From Syntrophosphaera sp035450685 (GTDB lineage: Bacteria; Cloacimonadota; Cloacimonadia; Cloacimonadales; Cloacimonadaceae), in assembly GCA_035450685.1 (NCBI GenBank), contig DAOTNF010000004.1, forward strand, positions 1-64,000: DNA of 64,000 bases, written 5' to 3'. Both the position numbers and the translations under genes were made by a program. Every line of letters starts with the position of its first letter. The stretch's first letter is position 1. The notes under the pieces were generated by a model. The model had not been told where the DNA came from. It made no database searches and was given only the letters and a program-made list of their open reading frames with translations. Shown piece after piece: positions 46,799-55,963 of this stretch.

Positions 46799-48016
46799 CT
46801 ACTCGTAGCGCAAGGCGTCGATCAGGTTGAGGTTGGCTGCCTTGCGGGCGGGATACCAGCCGAAAAAGATGCCGATGAGCATGGAAAAGCCCACCGAGAG
46901 GAAGACCGACCACGCCGTTATATTGATGCTCCACTCCATATATTTGCCCAGCAGTTCAGCCGCGGTGACGCCCAGCAGGATGCCGATCAGGCCCCCGAAA
47001 ATACTGATGGTGACGGCTTCGATGATAAACTGCAGCAACACATCGCGTTTACCCGCGCCCACGGCCATACGGATGCCGATCTCCTTGATGCGTTCCGTCA
47101 CCGAGACCAGCATGATGTTCATGATGCCGATTCCACCCACCAGCAGCGAAATTCCCGCGATGCTGGCGAGCAGGATGGTCATGGTGTCGGAAACGGTGCT
47201 GGCAGCTTCGGCGATGTCGGTTTGCGAGCTGACGCTGAAATCATCCGCCGTGGTGCCGCGATGCCTGTTTTGCAGCAGGTTGAGGATGTCATCCTGAACC
47301 AGGGGGATGCGCTCTTTGGACTCTGCCGAGACAAAGATGGTCAAAAACCGCCAGCGGTGCCCCATCAGACGGGTGGAGGTGGTGGTGAAAGGCGCCAGCA
47401 CAATGTCGTCCTGATCCATGCCGGAGGCGCTGGATCCCTTGGAGCGGAGCACGCCCTTCACCGTGAAGGGAATGTTGCGGATGCGGATCACCTTACCCAC
47501 AGGATCGATGCCGGCGAAGAGGTTGTCCGCCACGGTCTTGCCGATCACGCAGACCTTGGTGCCGCTTTCCACGTCCGACGCGTAAAACGGGTGACCGTTT
47601 TCCATGCTCAAATCCCTGATCTGAAAATAGTCCACATCCACGCCCATCACGCGTCCCCGCCAGTTGCTGTTGCCATACTTTAGCTGGCCAAAGGTGTTGT
47701 AAACCGGGGAGGTGAAGAGGACTCCATCCACGCCGTTCCTGATGGCGTCCACATCCTCCTCTTCCAGGGTGTTGCCGCTGCCGGCGGCTTGCCGGGCGGT
47801 GTTTTGGGTGTTGGTGAAGTTGCTGGTGACCATGATAACGTTGGTGCCCATGCTGGAGATTTGGTCATCCACCACTTTTTTTGCACCCTCGCCGATGGCG
47901 AGCATGGTTATCACCGCGGCCACGCCGATGATGATGCCCAGCATGGTGAGAAAGGTGCGGGTCTTGTTGCGGGTGAGCGATTTAAGGGCGATGCGAATGA
48001 TTCCGATGATGGACAT
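46799..48016 (-). CDS. MacB-type ABC exporter permease subunit
   Basis: 405 residues. N-terminal membrane helix, then a periplasmic MacB-PCD domain (about 50-240), then the FtsX-like block of three helices (ILLASIAGISLLVGGIGIMN, FIIEAVTISIFGGLIGILLG, FLSVGFSMLIGIFFGWYP), ending NLNLIDALRYE, which is the usual MacB permease end. In E. coli ATPase and permease are fused in MacB; here they are separate genes. The start overlaps the ATPase stop by one base (TGATG). Together with the three upstream genes it forms a complete tripartite pump for peptides, lipids or macrolide-like molecules; the substrate is unknown. Confidence 0.92.
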   Translation of the reverse strand: MSIIGIIRIALKSLTRNKTRTFLTMLGIIIGVAAVITMLAIGEGAKKVVDDQISSMGTNVIMVTSNFTNTQNTARQAAGSGNTLEEEDVDAIRNGVDGVLFTSPVYNTFGQLKYGNSNWRGRVMGVDVDYFQIRDLSMENGHPFYASDVESGTKVCVIGKTVADNLFAGIDPVGKVIRIRNIPFTVKGVLRSKGSSASGMDQDDIVLAPFTTTSTRLMGHRWRFLTIFVSAESKERIPLVQDDILNLLQNRHRGTTADDFSVSSQTDIAEAASTVSDTMTILLASIAGISLLVGGIGIMNIMLVSVTERIKEIGIRMAVGAGKRDVLLQFIIEAVTISIFGGLIGILLGVTAAELLGKYMEWSINITAWSVFLSVGFSMLIGIFFGWYPARKAANLNLIDALRYE

Positions 48017-48780
48017 CAGCTTGCCTCCAGTGGTTCGTCATCCAGGCGGGGAAGCTTTTTGAGGTCTTCAGCCGCGTTGCGGGGATTGGGATTGGCGACA
48101 TCGGAGATAATCCTGCCATCCCGGAAGGTGATGATCCGCCCGGTGTATTGGGAAATATCGAACTCGTGGGTGACCAGAACCACGGTCTTGCCCTGGGCGT
48201 GAAACTTCTGGAAAAACCCCATCACTTCCACGCTGGTGCGGGTGTCCAGGTTTCCGGTGGGTTCATCCGCCAGCAGGAATACCGGGTCGTTCACAATGGC
48301 CCGGGCGATCGCCACCCGCTGCTGCTGGCCACCGGAGAGCTGATTGGGAAAGTGTTTGGCACGTTCGTCCAAGCCTACGGCGCCAAGCGCGTTGAGGGCC
48401 ATGGCGTGGCGGTCTTTGGGCAGCACTTTTTTGGAATAGAGCAGGGGCAGCTCCACGTTTTCCAGGGCGGTTGTGCGGGGCAGCAGGTAGAAACTCTGAA
48501 ACACGTAGCCGATTTTCTGGTTGCGCACCCGGGTGAGTTCAGCGTCGTCCATGCTGTGCACGTCCACTCCATCCAGGCTGTATGAGCCGGAACTGGGGTG
48601 ATCCAGGCAACCCAAAAGGTTCATGAAGGTGGTCTTGCCAGAGCCGCTGGCGCCCATGATGGCGATGAACTCGCCTTCCCGGATGTCCAGGTCGATGCCG
48701 CGCAGGGCGTGCACCTGCACCTCGCCCATTTGGTAGGTCTTGGTGAGGCCGCGCACGCTGATGAGGGTTTTGGCCGCCAT
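48016..48780 (-). CDS. MacB/LolD-type ABC transporter ATPase
   Basis: 254-residue ATP-binding subunit of the exporter. Walker A GASGSGKT is at 43-50, the signature LSGGQQQRVAIARA near 147-160, then Walker B VFLLADEPTGNLD, and VLVTHEFD as the H-loop. These are characteristic of the MacB/LolD/FtsE group. It starts 3 bases after the adaptor gene's stop and its own stop overlaps the permease start, so subunit synthesis is coupled. Confidence 0.95.
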   Translation of the reverse strand: MAAKTLISVRGLTKTYQMGEVQVHALRGIDLDIREGEFIAIMGASGSGKTTFMNLLGCLDHPSSGSYSLDGVDVHSMDDAELTRVRNQKIGYVFQSFYLLPRTTALENVELPLLYSKKVLPKDRHAMALNALGAVGLDERAKHFPNQLSGGQQQRVAIARAIVNDPVFLLADEPTGNLDTRTSVEVMGFFQKFHAQGKTVVLVTHEFDISQYTGRIITFRDGRIISDVANPNPRNAAEDLKKLPRLDDEPLEAS

Positions 48781-48783
48781 AGC

Positions 48784-50169
48784 TTAGAATCTCGGTCCCA
48801 TGCCCGGTCTGCCCTGGATGGCGCTGTTGACGGGAGCCTGGGAGGGGTCTTTGTAGTTCACTCCGGTGATTATCTCCAGCTTGGGATCCAATTCACTCAG
48901 CACTTCCACAAAGGCGCCGTCGGAAACACCCGTGCGCACGGCGATCAACTGGGGAGTCTTGTCTTTGAGCACCCAGATCATGGATATGCCGCCGCTGCCG
49001 CCTCCAAAGGGCGCTGGCCTTCCGGAGAACCCGCCGCCAAAGGGCCCGGGCCTGCCGCCGCTTCTGCCTGGTTCCATTCCGCCGCTGGGGGCTGCCTTCG
49101 CCTTGTCAGTCCTGTCCGGCTTGCCTGCCGGGCCGGCATCCGGTCTTTTGTCCCGGGGAGGCTTGATTGAACTCATCAGCTTTTCCATGGCCTGTTTGCG
49201 GGCTTCGTTGACCATGCCATCCTCCCATTTGAGGCCAAAGAGTTCCCACACCTCTTTGCTGGGGGAAAAGCGGGAAGCGGTTTCCGGTATTCTGAGCACG
49301 TTCTCTTTGGACTGGGTGATGATGGTTACGTTGGTGGTCATTCCGGGCAGCAGCTTGTGTCCGGGGTTGTCGGCGTCGATGATCACGCTGTAGCTGACCA
49401 CGTTTTGTTCGGTGGTCGATTTGAGGCGGATTTGCTTCACAAAGCCCATAAACTGCTCGCCGGCGTAGGCGTCCACGGAAAACTCCACGGGCATGCCTTC
49501 CTTGATGCGGCCGATATCGGCTTCATCAACGTTGGCGGTGATCTGCATCTGGTCAAGGTTGTTGGCGATGGTGAAGAGGGTGGGGGAGCTCATACTTGCC
49601 GCAACAGTCTGTCCCGCGGCAACTTCCCGGGAGACGATCACGCCATCTATGGGGGAGGTGATGGAGGCATTGCGCAGGTTCTTTTCCGCGCGCTGCAAGG
49701 CAAGATTGGCGTTGTTAAAGGTTTGCTCCGCCTGCCGGAAGGTAAACTCCGCCTGCTGCAGGTCATATTGGGGCGCGTAGCCTTTGGCGGCCAGGCCTTG
49801 GTAGTTTTCAAAGTCCAGCCTGGCCTTGTTGAGGGCCAGCCTGGCCTTGTTCACCTCGAGGCGCGCGGATTCCAGGTTGGTGCTGAGGATCTCCGTATCC
49901 AGTTTGGCAAGGAGTTCGCCTTTGCGCACCCTGTCGTTAAAATCTTTGTAAATCTTGTCGATGCGGCCGGAGACTTCGGTGCCCACCTCCACCAGCTCAA
50001 AGGGGTTGATGGAGCCGGTGGCGGTCACCACTTCGCGGATCGTGCCCATCGAGGGCTTGTCTGTCCGCCACTCGGGGCGGGAACTCTTTTTGCGGATTTG
50101 GGTATAGACCACCACTGCTGCGATTATCAGCAGGGCGATCAGGGTGTATCTGAGGTATTTATTCTTCAT
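48784..50169 (-). CDS. MacA-like periplasmic adaptor (HlyD family) with Gly/Pro-rich insertion
   Basis: 461 residues. One N-terminal membrane anchor (YTLIALLIIAAVVVY), lipoyl half-motifs (VEVGTEVSGRIDKIYKDFND and ITSPIDGVIVSREVAAGQTV) flanking a coiled-coil hairpin (about 95-170), then beta-barrel and membrane-proximal domains. It is about 80-90 residues longer than typical MacA because of a Lys/Pro then Gly/Pro/Arg-rich stretch near 335-385 (PGRSGGRPGPFGGGF, RPAPFGGGSGG) inside the membrane-proximal domain. The gene lies between the TolC gene (12 bases upstream) and the ATPase gene. Confidence 0.92.
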   Translation of the reverse strand: MKNKYLRYTLIALLIIAAVVVYTQIRKKSSRPEWRTDKPSMGTIREVVTATGSINPFELVEVGTEVSGRIDKIYKDFNDRVRKGELLAKLDTEILSTNLESARLEVNKARLALNKARLDFENYQGLAAKGYAPQYDLQQAEFTFRQAEQTFNNANLALQRAEKNLRNASITSPIDGVIVSREVAAGQTVAASMSSPTLFTIANNLDQMQITANVDEADIGRIKEGMPVEFSVDAYAGEQFMGFVKQIRLKSTTEQNVVSYSVIIDADNPGHKLLPGMTTNVTIITQSKENVLRIPETASRFSPSKEVWELFGLKWEDGMVNEARKQAMEKLMSSIKPPRDKRPDAGPAGKPDRTDKAKAAPSGGMEPGRSGGRPGPFGGGFSGRPAPFGGGSGGISMIWVLKDKTPQLIAVRTGVSDGAFVEVLSELDPKLEIITGVNYKDPSQAPVNSAIQGRPGMGPRF

Positions 50170-50181
50170 GTGCTCTTCTTT

Positions 50182-51432
50182 TTACCATTTGCCCAACAGT
50201 TTCCGGGAAAGCAGGTTGTTGATGGCTTCCTGCCTGGCCAGGATCTGGTAGCGGTTGTTGTTGTACTGGATGTCGGAGTTGATGTATTCCACGCGGGTTT
50301 TGTCCAGTTCCAGCAGTTCGATGAGGCCCAGGCGGTAGCGTTCTTCGGCAATCCTGATCTGTTCGGTGGATTGTTCCAGCTTTTCCCGGTAGAGGCCGTC
50401 GAGGTTTTGCAGGTATTCAAGTTCGAGGTTCATGGTCTCATACTGCACCCGCAGGTCGTCGATCTGGTTTTCCAGTTCCAGCTTTGCCAGGCGCAGCCCG
50501 ATGCCGGAGCGTTTGTCCACCTGGCTCTGTCGCAGGGGGTTCCACAGTGAGTAGGAGAGGTTGAGGGAGATGGTGTGGGAGCCGCTGTAATGATCCAGTT
50601 CAAAATCCTGTCCGCTGACGGCGCGGTCGTAGTTGTAGCCCAGGTTTACGCGGGGGAAGTAGCCCAAAAACACCTGATTGCCGCTCAATTCGCTGCGTTT
50701 GATATCGGCTTTGAGGAGTTTGACGGCGGTGCTGTTTTCCACGCTGCAGCCTTCGGTCTGAAAGTCAGGGTTAGGTCCCAGGTCGGCAAGCTCGTAACCT
50801 TCATCCTGCAGTGAGACTAGGGCAAAGAGCTGCTGGCGCTGGGTGGAGATGGTGTTTTCCAGTTGCAATATTGAAATGCGGGAGTTCATCACCGCGATCT
50901 CGGCTTCCTTCACGTCGTAGGCGGTGTTTTTGCCCAGTTGGTTGAGCACCTTGCTCTGTTCCCAGACCCTGGTTTGGATTTCCAGGTTCTTGCGCAGCGA
51001 GAGCAGTTGTTTCTGCGCCTTCAGCACTTCCAGGTAGGCCGAGAAGACGGAATAGGCATAGCCGCTGCTGCTTTTGGAGTAAGTGAGTGCAGCCTTCTGA
51101 TCGTCCAGCCTGGCATATTTGTAGTTGAACCAGGCGTCGTCATTGAGGCTGATGGTCTTGTTCACGGAAATCCTGGCGCTGCTGCTGAGGTCGGAAAGCT
51201 CCGGCGCCTGGGGATTGTAAAGGTCGTGCCGCACATTGAAGCCCAAATCCACCTCGGGCAGCAGGTTGAGCCTGGCACTGGTGAGGCTGGAACGGCTCGA
51301 CAGGCTGCCGAGGCCGGCTTTTTGCATGGTCCAGCTGTGTTCCATGCCGTGGCTGATGAGGTCGTCAAGCGTGTACTGCTGGCCGCACAAGGCGATGGGC
51401 AGCAGAAACAGTAGTAACAGAATGTTTTTCAT
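50182..51432 (-). CDS. TolC-family outer membrane efflux protein
   Basis: 416 residues, first gene of the exporter operon. Signal peptide MKNILLLLFLLPIALCG. Two similar halves of long helices with strand pairs are visible, as in the OEP family: LTSARLNLLPEVDLGFNV in the first half and VFLGYFPRVNLGYNYDRAV in the second, each followed by coiled-coil-like helices (LEVLKAQKQLLSLRKNLEIQ; LEYLQNLDGLYREKLEQSTE). It would form the outer-membrane channel docked by the MacA-like adaptor. Confidence 0.92.
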   Translation of the reverse strand: MKNILLLLFLLPIALCGQQYTLDDLISHGMEHSWTMQKAGLGSLSSRSSLTSARLNLLPEVDLGFNVRHDLYNPQAPELSDLSSSARISVNKTISLNDDAWFNYKYARLDDQKAALTYSKSSSGYAYSVFSAYLEVLKAQKQLLSLRKNLEIQTRVWEQSKVLNQLGKNTAYDVKEAEIAVMNSRISILQLENTISTQRQQLFALVSLQDEGYELADLGPNPDFQTEGCSVENSTAVKLLKADIKRSELSGNQVFLGYFPRVNLGYNYDRAVSGQDFELDHYSGSHTISLNLSYSLWNPLRQSQVDKRSGIGLRLAKLELENQIDDLRVQYETMNLELEYLQNLDGLYREKLEQSTEQIRIAEERYRLGLIELLELDKTRVEYINSDIQYNNNRYQILARQEAINNLLSRKLLGKW

Positions 51433-51582
51433 ATATCCTCTATTATTAGAAAAGAAAGTCTCAAACGGGAACCTGGAATAGATTCCTTAATACACTATAT
51501 ACCACCCAGACTGGCAGTTCCTCTGTCGAAAAACCAGTTTGGGAAACACTACTTAAGATACATATATTTTGAAGCCACATAT

Positions 51583-51610
51583 TTAGACAAGGAAAATCCT
51601 TGCCTATAAA
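51583..51610 (+). promoter_or_regulatory. argF promoter with a palindrome between -35 and -10
   Basis: TTAGAC (51583-51588), a 16-base spacer and TATAAA (51605-51610). A perfect inverted repeat CAAGGA-AAA-TCCTTG (51588-51602) fills the space between the two hexamers, the usual place for a repressor operator. It does not resemble the ARG box consensus. Confidence 0.6.
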
Positions 51611-51665
51611 CGCAAGCTGAAAAATCTGGCATTCATAAACATAATTACGTATGCAAGGAGATAAG

Positions 51666-52667
51666 ATGCCTTTCAATCTTAGAAACCGCCATTTCCTGAC
51701 CCTGATGGACTTCACCCCGCAGGAGATCAACTATTTGCTGGAACTCTCACTGGAACTCAAGAGGGCCAAATATGCCGGCACAGAACAACCCCGCCTCAAA
51801 GGGAAGAACATCGCCCTGATCTTTGAAAAAGACAGCACCCGCACCCGCTGCGCCTTTGAAGTGGCAGCCCTGGACCAGGGCGCCCACGTTACCTATCTGG
51901 GCCCCACCGGCAGCCAGATGGGCAAGAAGGAATCCATCGCCGACACCGCCAGAGTGTTGGGTCGCATGTATGATGGCATCGAATACCGTGGCTATGGCCA
52001 GGAAATCGTGGAAGAGCTGGCCAAATACGCCGGAGTGCCTGTCTGGAACGGACTTACCGACCAGGATCACCCCACCCAGGTATTGGCCGACTTCCTCACC
52101 GCGATGGAACACCTGAAAAAGCCGCTCAACGAAATGACCTTCGTCTATGCCGGAGACGGACGTAACAACGTCGCCAACGCCCTCATGATCGGCGGTGCCA
52201 AGACCGGAATGGACTTCCGTATTGTGAGCCCCAAAGAGCTGTTCCCGGATGCCAAGCTGCTGAAGAAATGCAAGGACGTGGCCAAGGAAACCGGCGCCAC
52301 CATCACCATCACCGATGACATCGCCAAAGGCGTGAAGGGTGCGGATGTGATCTACACCGACGTTTGGGTCTCCATGGGCGAGCCGGATAGCGTCTGGGCC
52401 AGCCGCATCAAACAACTCAAACCCTATCAGGTGAACGCCGCCATGATGAAGAAGACAGGCAAGAAGAACACCCTTTTCATGCATTGCCTGCCCTCCTTCC
52501 ACGACCTCAAGACCACCATCGGCAAGCAAATCTACGAGAAATTCAAATTAACCGCCATGGAAGTGACCGACGAGGTCTTTGAATCCCCGAACTCCGTGGT
52601 CTTCGATGAAGCGGAAAACCGCATGCACACTATCAAGGCCGTGATGGTTGCCACTTTGGGCGACTGA
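51666..52667 (+). CDS. argF: Ornithine carbamoyltransferase
   Basis: Transfers carbamoyl from carbamoyl phosphate to ornithine giving citrulline, in arginine synthesis or, run backwards, in the arginine deiminase pathway. 333 residues, normal. The carbamoyl-phosphate motif STRTR is at 57-61, DHPTQ at 134-138 and HCLPSFHD at 273-280 with catalytic Cys274; this last box, and SMGE(P) nearby, identify OTC rather than aspartate transcarbamylase. The ATG at 51666 is preferred over an upstream ATG at 51651 because AAGGAG at 51655-51660 fits it. No other arginine gene is adjacent, so biosynthetic or catabolic use cannot be decided. Confidence 0.96.
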   Translation: MPFNLRNRHFLTLMDFTPQEINYLLELSLELKRAKYAGTEQPRLKGKNIALIFEKDSTRTRCAFEVAALDQGAHVTYLGPTGSQMGKKESIADTARVLGRMYDGIEYRGYGQEIVEELAKYAGVPVWNGLTDQDHPTQVLADFLTAMEHLKKPLNEMTFVYAGDGRNNVANALMIGGAKTGMDFRIVSPKELFPDAKLLKKCKDVAKETGATITITDDIAKGVKGADVIYTDVWVSMGEPDSVWASRIKQLKPYQVNAAMMKKTGKKNTLFMHCLPSFHDLKTTIGKQIYEKFKLTAMEVTDEVFESPNSVVFDEAENRMHTIKAVMVATLGD

Positions 52668-52694
52668 TCACAAGCCTGTATATATAGCCAGATG

Positions 52695-52723
52695 CCGGAG
52701 GAATAACCGCCTCCGGTTTTTTT
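52695..52723 (+). terminator. Rho-independent terminator of argF
   Basis: Stem CCGGAGG (52695-52701) and CCTCCGG (52710-52716) with an eight-base loop, followed by seven T. Confidence 0.92.
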
Positions 52724-52735
52724 GTGTTCACGCGC

Positions 52736-52764
52736 AAAAAAGCCCTCCAGGCAAGGGAGGGCTT
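52736..52764 (-). terminator. Rho-independent terminator of the M28 peptidase gene
   Basis: Stem AAGCCCTCC (52740-52748) and GGAGGGCTT (52756-52764). On the minus strand a run of T (complement of 52736-52740) follows the stem. It lies back to back with the argF terminator. Confidence 0.88.
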
Positions 52765-52786
52765 GAATATTCACTATGCCAGACTG

Positions 52787-55681
52787 TCAGCGCAGAAGCA
52801 GCATCTTGCGCAGGGCAGAGGACGAGCCCTGGCTGACCCGGATGATATAGACTCCGCTGGCAACCTGTGCGCCGGAGGCATCGCTGCCGTCCCAGTCAAA
52901 CACTCGGGATTTCACTCCAGGCCCGGCGTAGAGTTGCCTGACCTGTTGCCCACGCAGGTTGTAGATGCCAACGCTAAGCTCCTGGCGCTGGTCTTTGGAG
53001 TCCACCCGGAAACTGGTAAGGCCGCGGAAGGGATTGGGATAGTTGGCATGGATTCTGATCCCGGGGTTTGGGACAGCCTGGGGATCCTGCAGCGCGGTGG
53101 ATGTCTCGGCAAAATACTCCGTAAACACGTAGTCCACCAGGCTCTTGGCCTCGTCCTGATGGATGTTGTAGAGCGGGATGCTGGTGGTGAAAACCTTTCC
53201 GTTGCGATTCATGTTCAACACGCCCACCGGCATGCCGTTCATCGCTCCCTGGGGTGAGTCTGCCGCGTAGTCCGAGCCATAGTTGTAAACAGTGGTGCAG
53301 TTTGGATTGGGGCTGATGCTTTCCACCTGGAGGATATGCCCGTTGAGCGCGGTGGTGGTCTTGTTGGGATCAATCGAGATGGCGGGGAACGGGTCTTGCG
53401 CGGGCGTCGCATACCTGAAGCGCGCGCTATGCAGCAGGTTGCATCCGCCGATGCCAATCACGGAATTGATGAATGAATCCGCCGGAAAGCTGTTGGGATA
53501 GGTGGCGTTGAGGTCAAAGGCCATGGAAGGCTTGTAGGTGCTGAAGAAGATGTTGCCTCCGGCTTCGATGTATTCCCTCAGCACTTCCTGGTGGAAATAG
53601 GGGTAGTCCATGCTGGCGAGGTCGTTGCCATGCCAGAGGATGGAGGAATAGACGCTGAGGTCTGCCAGGCGGACATCCGCGTTCAGGATATTCAGATCAA
53701 GCTGGGTGGGAGAGAAATCTGCGGCGATGGCGGCATAGAATTCGTCTGCCTGCTGATCGGAGGGCTGGAAAGGATTGGTTCCCGCCAGATCGCTGGTCTC
53801 ATCCACGATCAGGACGCCCTGATCCAGGGTCAGGGGGCGGCTGCGCAACACCGCGGCGGAGGGGCTGGTGTTTCCGCCCTGATCCACGGCGTAAAGGCTG
53901 TAATAGTAATAGTTATGCGATCCTTCCACAGCGTTGTCCGTATAGCTCGGCGTGCCCTGGATGGTGGCCAGCAGGTCACCCAATACATCCCCATCTTGCG
54001 AGCGGTAGAGCCGGTAGCACTGCAGGTCAAGTTCGGTGTTTGCTTCCCAGTTTAACGCGATGCAGGTGGGCTGGGGCTGATCCCGGAAGCCTGCCGGAGT
54101 CAGGGGGACGGAGCGGGGCGTGCCACTGGAGTAAACCATGTAGCTTTCGTTGGCCTGGGAGTCCACGGAACTAACTGCCACATAGTAGATCTGGTTTTCC
54201 GTGAGCCCTGCGAGGGTGAAGTGGTTGACGGAAGCCACCTGGGGAGCGCTCCACTGTTCGCCCGTCTCGCTGTAATATACCCTGTATTGGCTGACAGAGG
54301 GATCGGGGCACTGATCCCATCTCACATAGAGCGAGTTTCCGTTGCCGGTGTCAAATACTTCAAGATTGGCTGGTGCGGAAGGCATATCCGCGAAGGTGGC
54401 TGCGCAGGCAAGTGAGGCGCGGATCACTTCAGCGCAATAGGGTGGATTGAGGTTGGCGATGATATCCTGGTCGGTGTGATAGACAGGCGAGAAATCAGAT
54501 TCAAAAAAGTAGATCACGTTATAGCCCGCCTGAAAGAACGACGAGCTGTCACTGCTGGGGCTGTTCAAGTTTCCATAATAGGCATCCAGAGTGGTGTATT
54601 GTTCGGTGATCTGGGCGGCATGGGAACTGTGCTCCAAAGAGCCGTCATAGGGCATCAGGCGCACCCGCCAGGTGCCGGGACTGGTGTTGTTGGCGATCAT
54701 GTCGTGATTGATCATCAGGCGGATGTTCATGCCGGCTTGCAGGGCTGTCTGGGCATAGTGCCTTGAGCCCCAGAGGCCGAATTCTTCCGCGGCAAAGGTC
54801 ACGAACCGGATGGATGTTTTGGGCTGGTATCCGCTTTGCATCATCACCCGCGCCATTTCCAGGGCGGCAACGCTGCCGCTGGCGTTATCATCCGCGCCGG
54901 GAGCGGTGGTGTAGGGATCGCTGTTGCCGGAGATGGAATCGTGGTGCCCGCCCACGATGATATACTGGTTGGGATAGACGGTGCCGGGGATGGTGGCGAC
55001 AACGTTGTATTGGTCGGTGTTTTGCCAGGTAAACTGCTGCAGCACGACGTCGGTGATGCCAAAGCTGATGAACTTTTGGCGAATCCACTCCGCCACCTGC
55101 TGGCGATTGCTGGCGCGGGCGTAGCGGGTCTGGAAATCCTGCAGGTTTTGCAAAAGGTTCTGCACGGAGGCGGTGTTCACCATCGCCACCATCTGGTCGA
55201 TCTCGGTGCGGGTCTCGCGCGAGGATTGCTGGCTCAAACCGGTATCAGGAAAGCGCAGAGGCTCCAGATTGAGGGGCGCAAAGGGATGGCGGAGCAGGGG
55301 GCGGAGCGCGATCTCATCCAAAGAGTTGCTCACCAGGCAGGCGTTATCCATTTCCCACAGCAGCTTTCCGGCCTGGGCGGGAACCGCTTCGCCTGGCAGC
55401 TTGCCCACGATCCACAGGTTTTCGGAAGAGGGATGGGGCGCCAGCCAGACAAAGCCCTCGTAAAGCTTTGAAGGCGCGTCCGGCACCAGGGCGATCACGC
55501 TTGTGGAGTCGTAGTGCAATATCCCATAGCCCTCGCTTTGCAGTTGGCGCACGGTCTGTTGCAGGCTGGTCTGCCCGTTTTGAATGGTTTCCAGCGGCAG
55601 GGCGGCGATGTGGCTGGCCATCAGCTTTCCCGCGCTGAAGAGCAGGAGCAGGGCCAGAAGCGGTATAATCTTTCTTTGCAT
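52787..55681 (-). CDS. Secreted M28 metallopeptidase with FN3 modules and sorting-like domain
   Basis: 964 residues. Signal peptide at the N-terminus, a pro-region to about 170, then an M28 zinc aminopeptidase-type domain: GGHHDS (His246, Asp248), GADDNASG (bridging Asp) and AAEEFGLWGS (Glu pair). Fibronectin III-type modules follow (about 435-620; YVRWDQCPDPSVSQYRVYYS, ALNWEANTELDLQCYRLYRS), then a domain of about 230 residues without a firm match (VLIVDETSDLAGTNPF), and last the shared terminal Ig-like domain with NYPNPFRG, GIYNLRGQQVRQL and ASGVYIIRV. A ribosome site GAGGAA precedes the ATG. It probably degrades extracellular peptides along with the C25 and tricorn-type enzymes. Confidence 0.9.
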   Translation of the reverse strand: MQRKIIPLLALLLLFSAGKLMASHIAALPLETIQNGQTSLQQTVRQLQSEGYGILHYDSTSVIALVPDAPSKLYEGFVWLAPHPSSENLWIVGKLPGEAVPAQAGKLLWEMDNACLVSNSLDEIALRPLLRHPFAPLNLEPLRFPDTGLSQQSSRETRTEIDQMVAMVNTASVQNLLQNLQDFQTRYARASNRQQVAEWIRQKFISFGITDVVLQQFTWQNTDQYNVVATIPGTVYPNQYIIVGGHHDSISGNSDPYTTAPGADDNASGSVAALEMARVMMQSGYQPKTSIRFVTFAAEEFGLWGSRHYAQTALQAGMNIRLMINHDMIANNTSPGTWRVRLMPYDGSLEHSSHAAQITEQYTTLDAYYGNLNSPSSDSSSFFQAGYNVIYFFESDFSPVYHTDQDIIANLNPPYCAEVIRASLACAATFADMPSAPANLEVFDTGNGNSLYVRWDQCPDPSVSQYRVYYSETGEQWSAPQVASVNHFTLAGLTENQIYYVAVSSVDSQANESYMVYSSGTPRSVPLTPAGFRDQPQPTCIALNWEANTELDLQCYRLYRSQDGDVLGDLLATIQGTPSYTDNAVEGSHNYYYYSLYAVDQGGNTSPSAAVLRSRPLTLDQGVLIVDETSDLAGTNPFQPSDQQADEFYAAIAADFSPTQLDLNILNADVRLADLSVYSSILWHGNDLASMDYPYFHQEVLREYIEAGGNIFFSTYKPSMAFDLNATYPNSFPADSFINSVIGIGGCNLLHSARFRYATPAQDPFPAISIDPNKTTTALNGHILQVESISPNPNCTTVYNYGSDYAADSPQGAMNGMPVGVLNMNRNGKVFTTSIPLYNIHQDEAKSLVDYVFTEYFAETSTALQDPQAVPNPGIRIHANYPNPFRGLTSFRVDSKDQRQELSVGIYNLRGQQVRQLYAGPGVKSRVFDWDGSDASGAQVASGVYIIRVSQGSSSALRKMLLLR

Positions 55682-55903
55682 GGGTTCCTCTTATTTGCGC
55701 AGACCTCTGAATATCCGGTCTGACTGTGTGGAACAGAATGCAATAATCATTCCCAGAACAAGCCAAAATTGGCCGCGGAAATAATTATGTCAAAGTGGCT
55801 GGAGCCTGCCAATATCTCCGCTGTCTCACATTATTTGCCGCGGAATCATCAGCCAGATGGGGAGTTGCGGATTGCATTGCCGGAGAAGGATGATTTTTTG
55901 TGC

Positions 55904-55932
55904 TTGACATTTAACACAGGAGAGTATATATA
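55904..55932 (+). promoter_or_regulatory. Strong sigma70-type promoter for the PDZ protein
   Basis: TTGACA at 55904-55909 and TATATA at 55927-55932 with a 17-base spacer; an overlapping perfect TATAAT at 55929-55934 would give a 19-base spacer. It lies about 30 bases before the chosen ATG. Confidence 0.75.
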
Positions 55933-55963
55933 ATGAACATAGAATTTGAACATGGAGGTTCAT

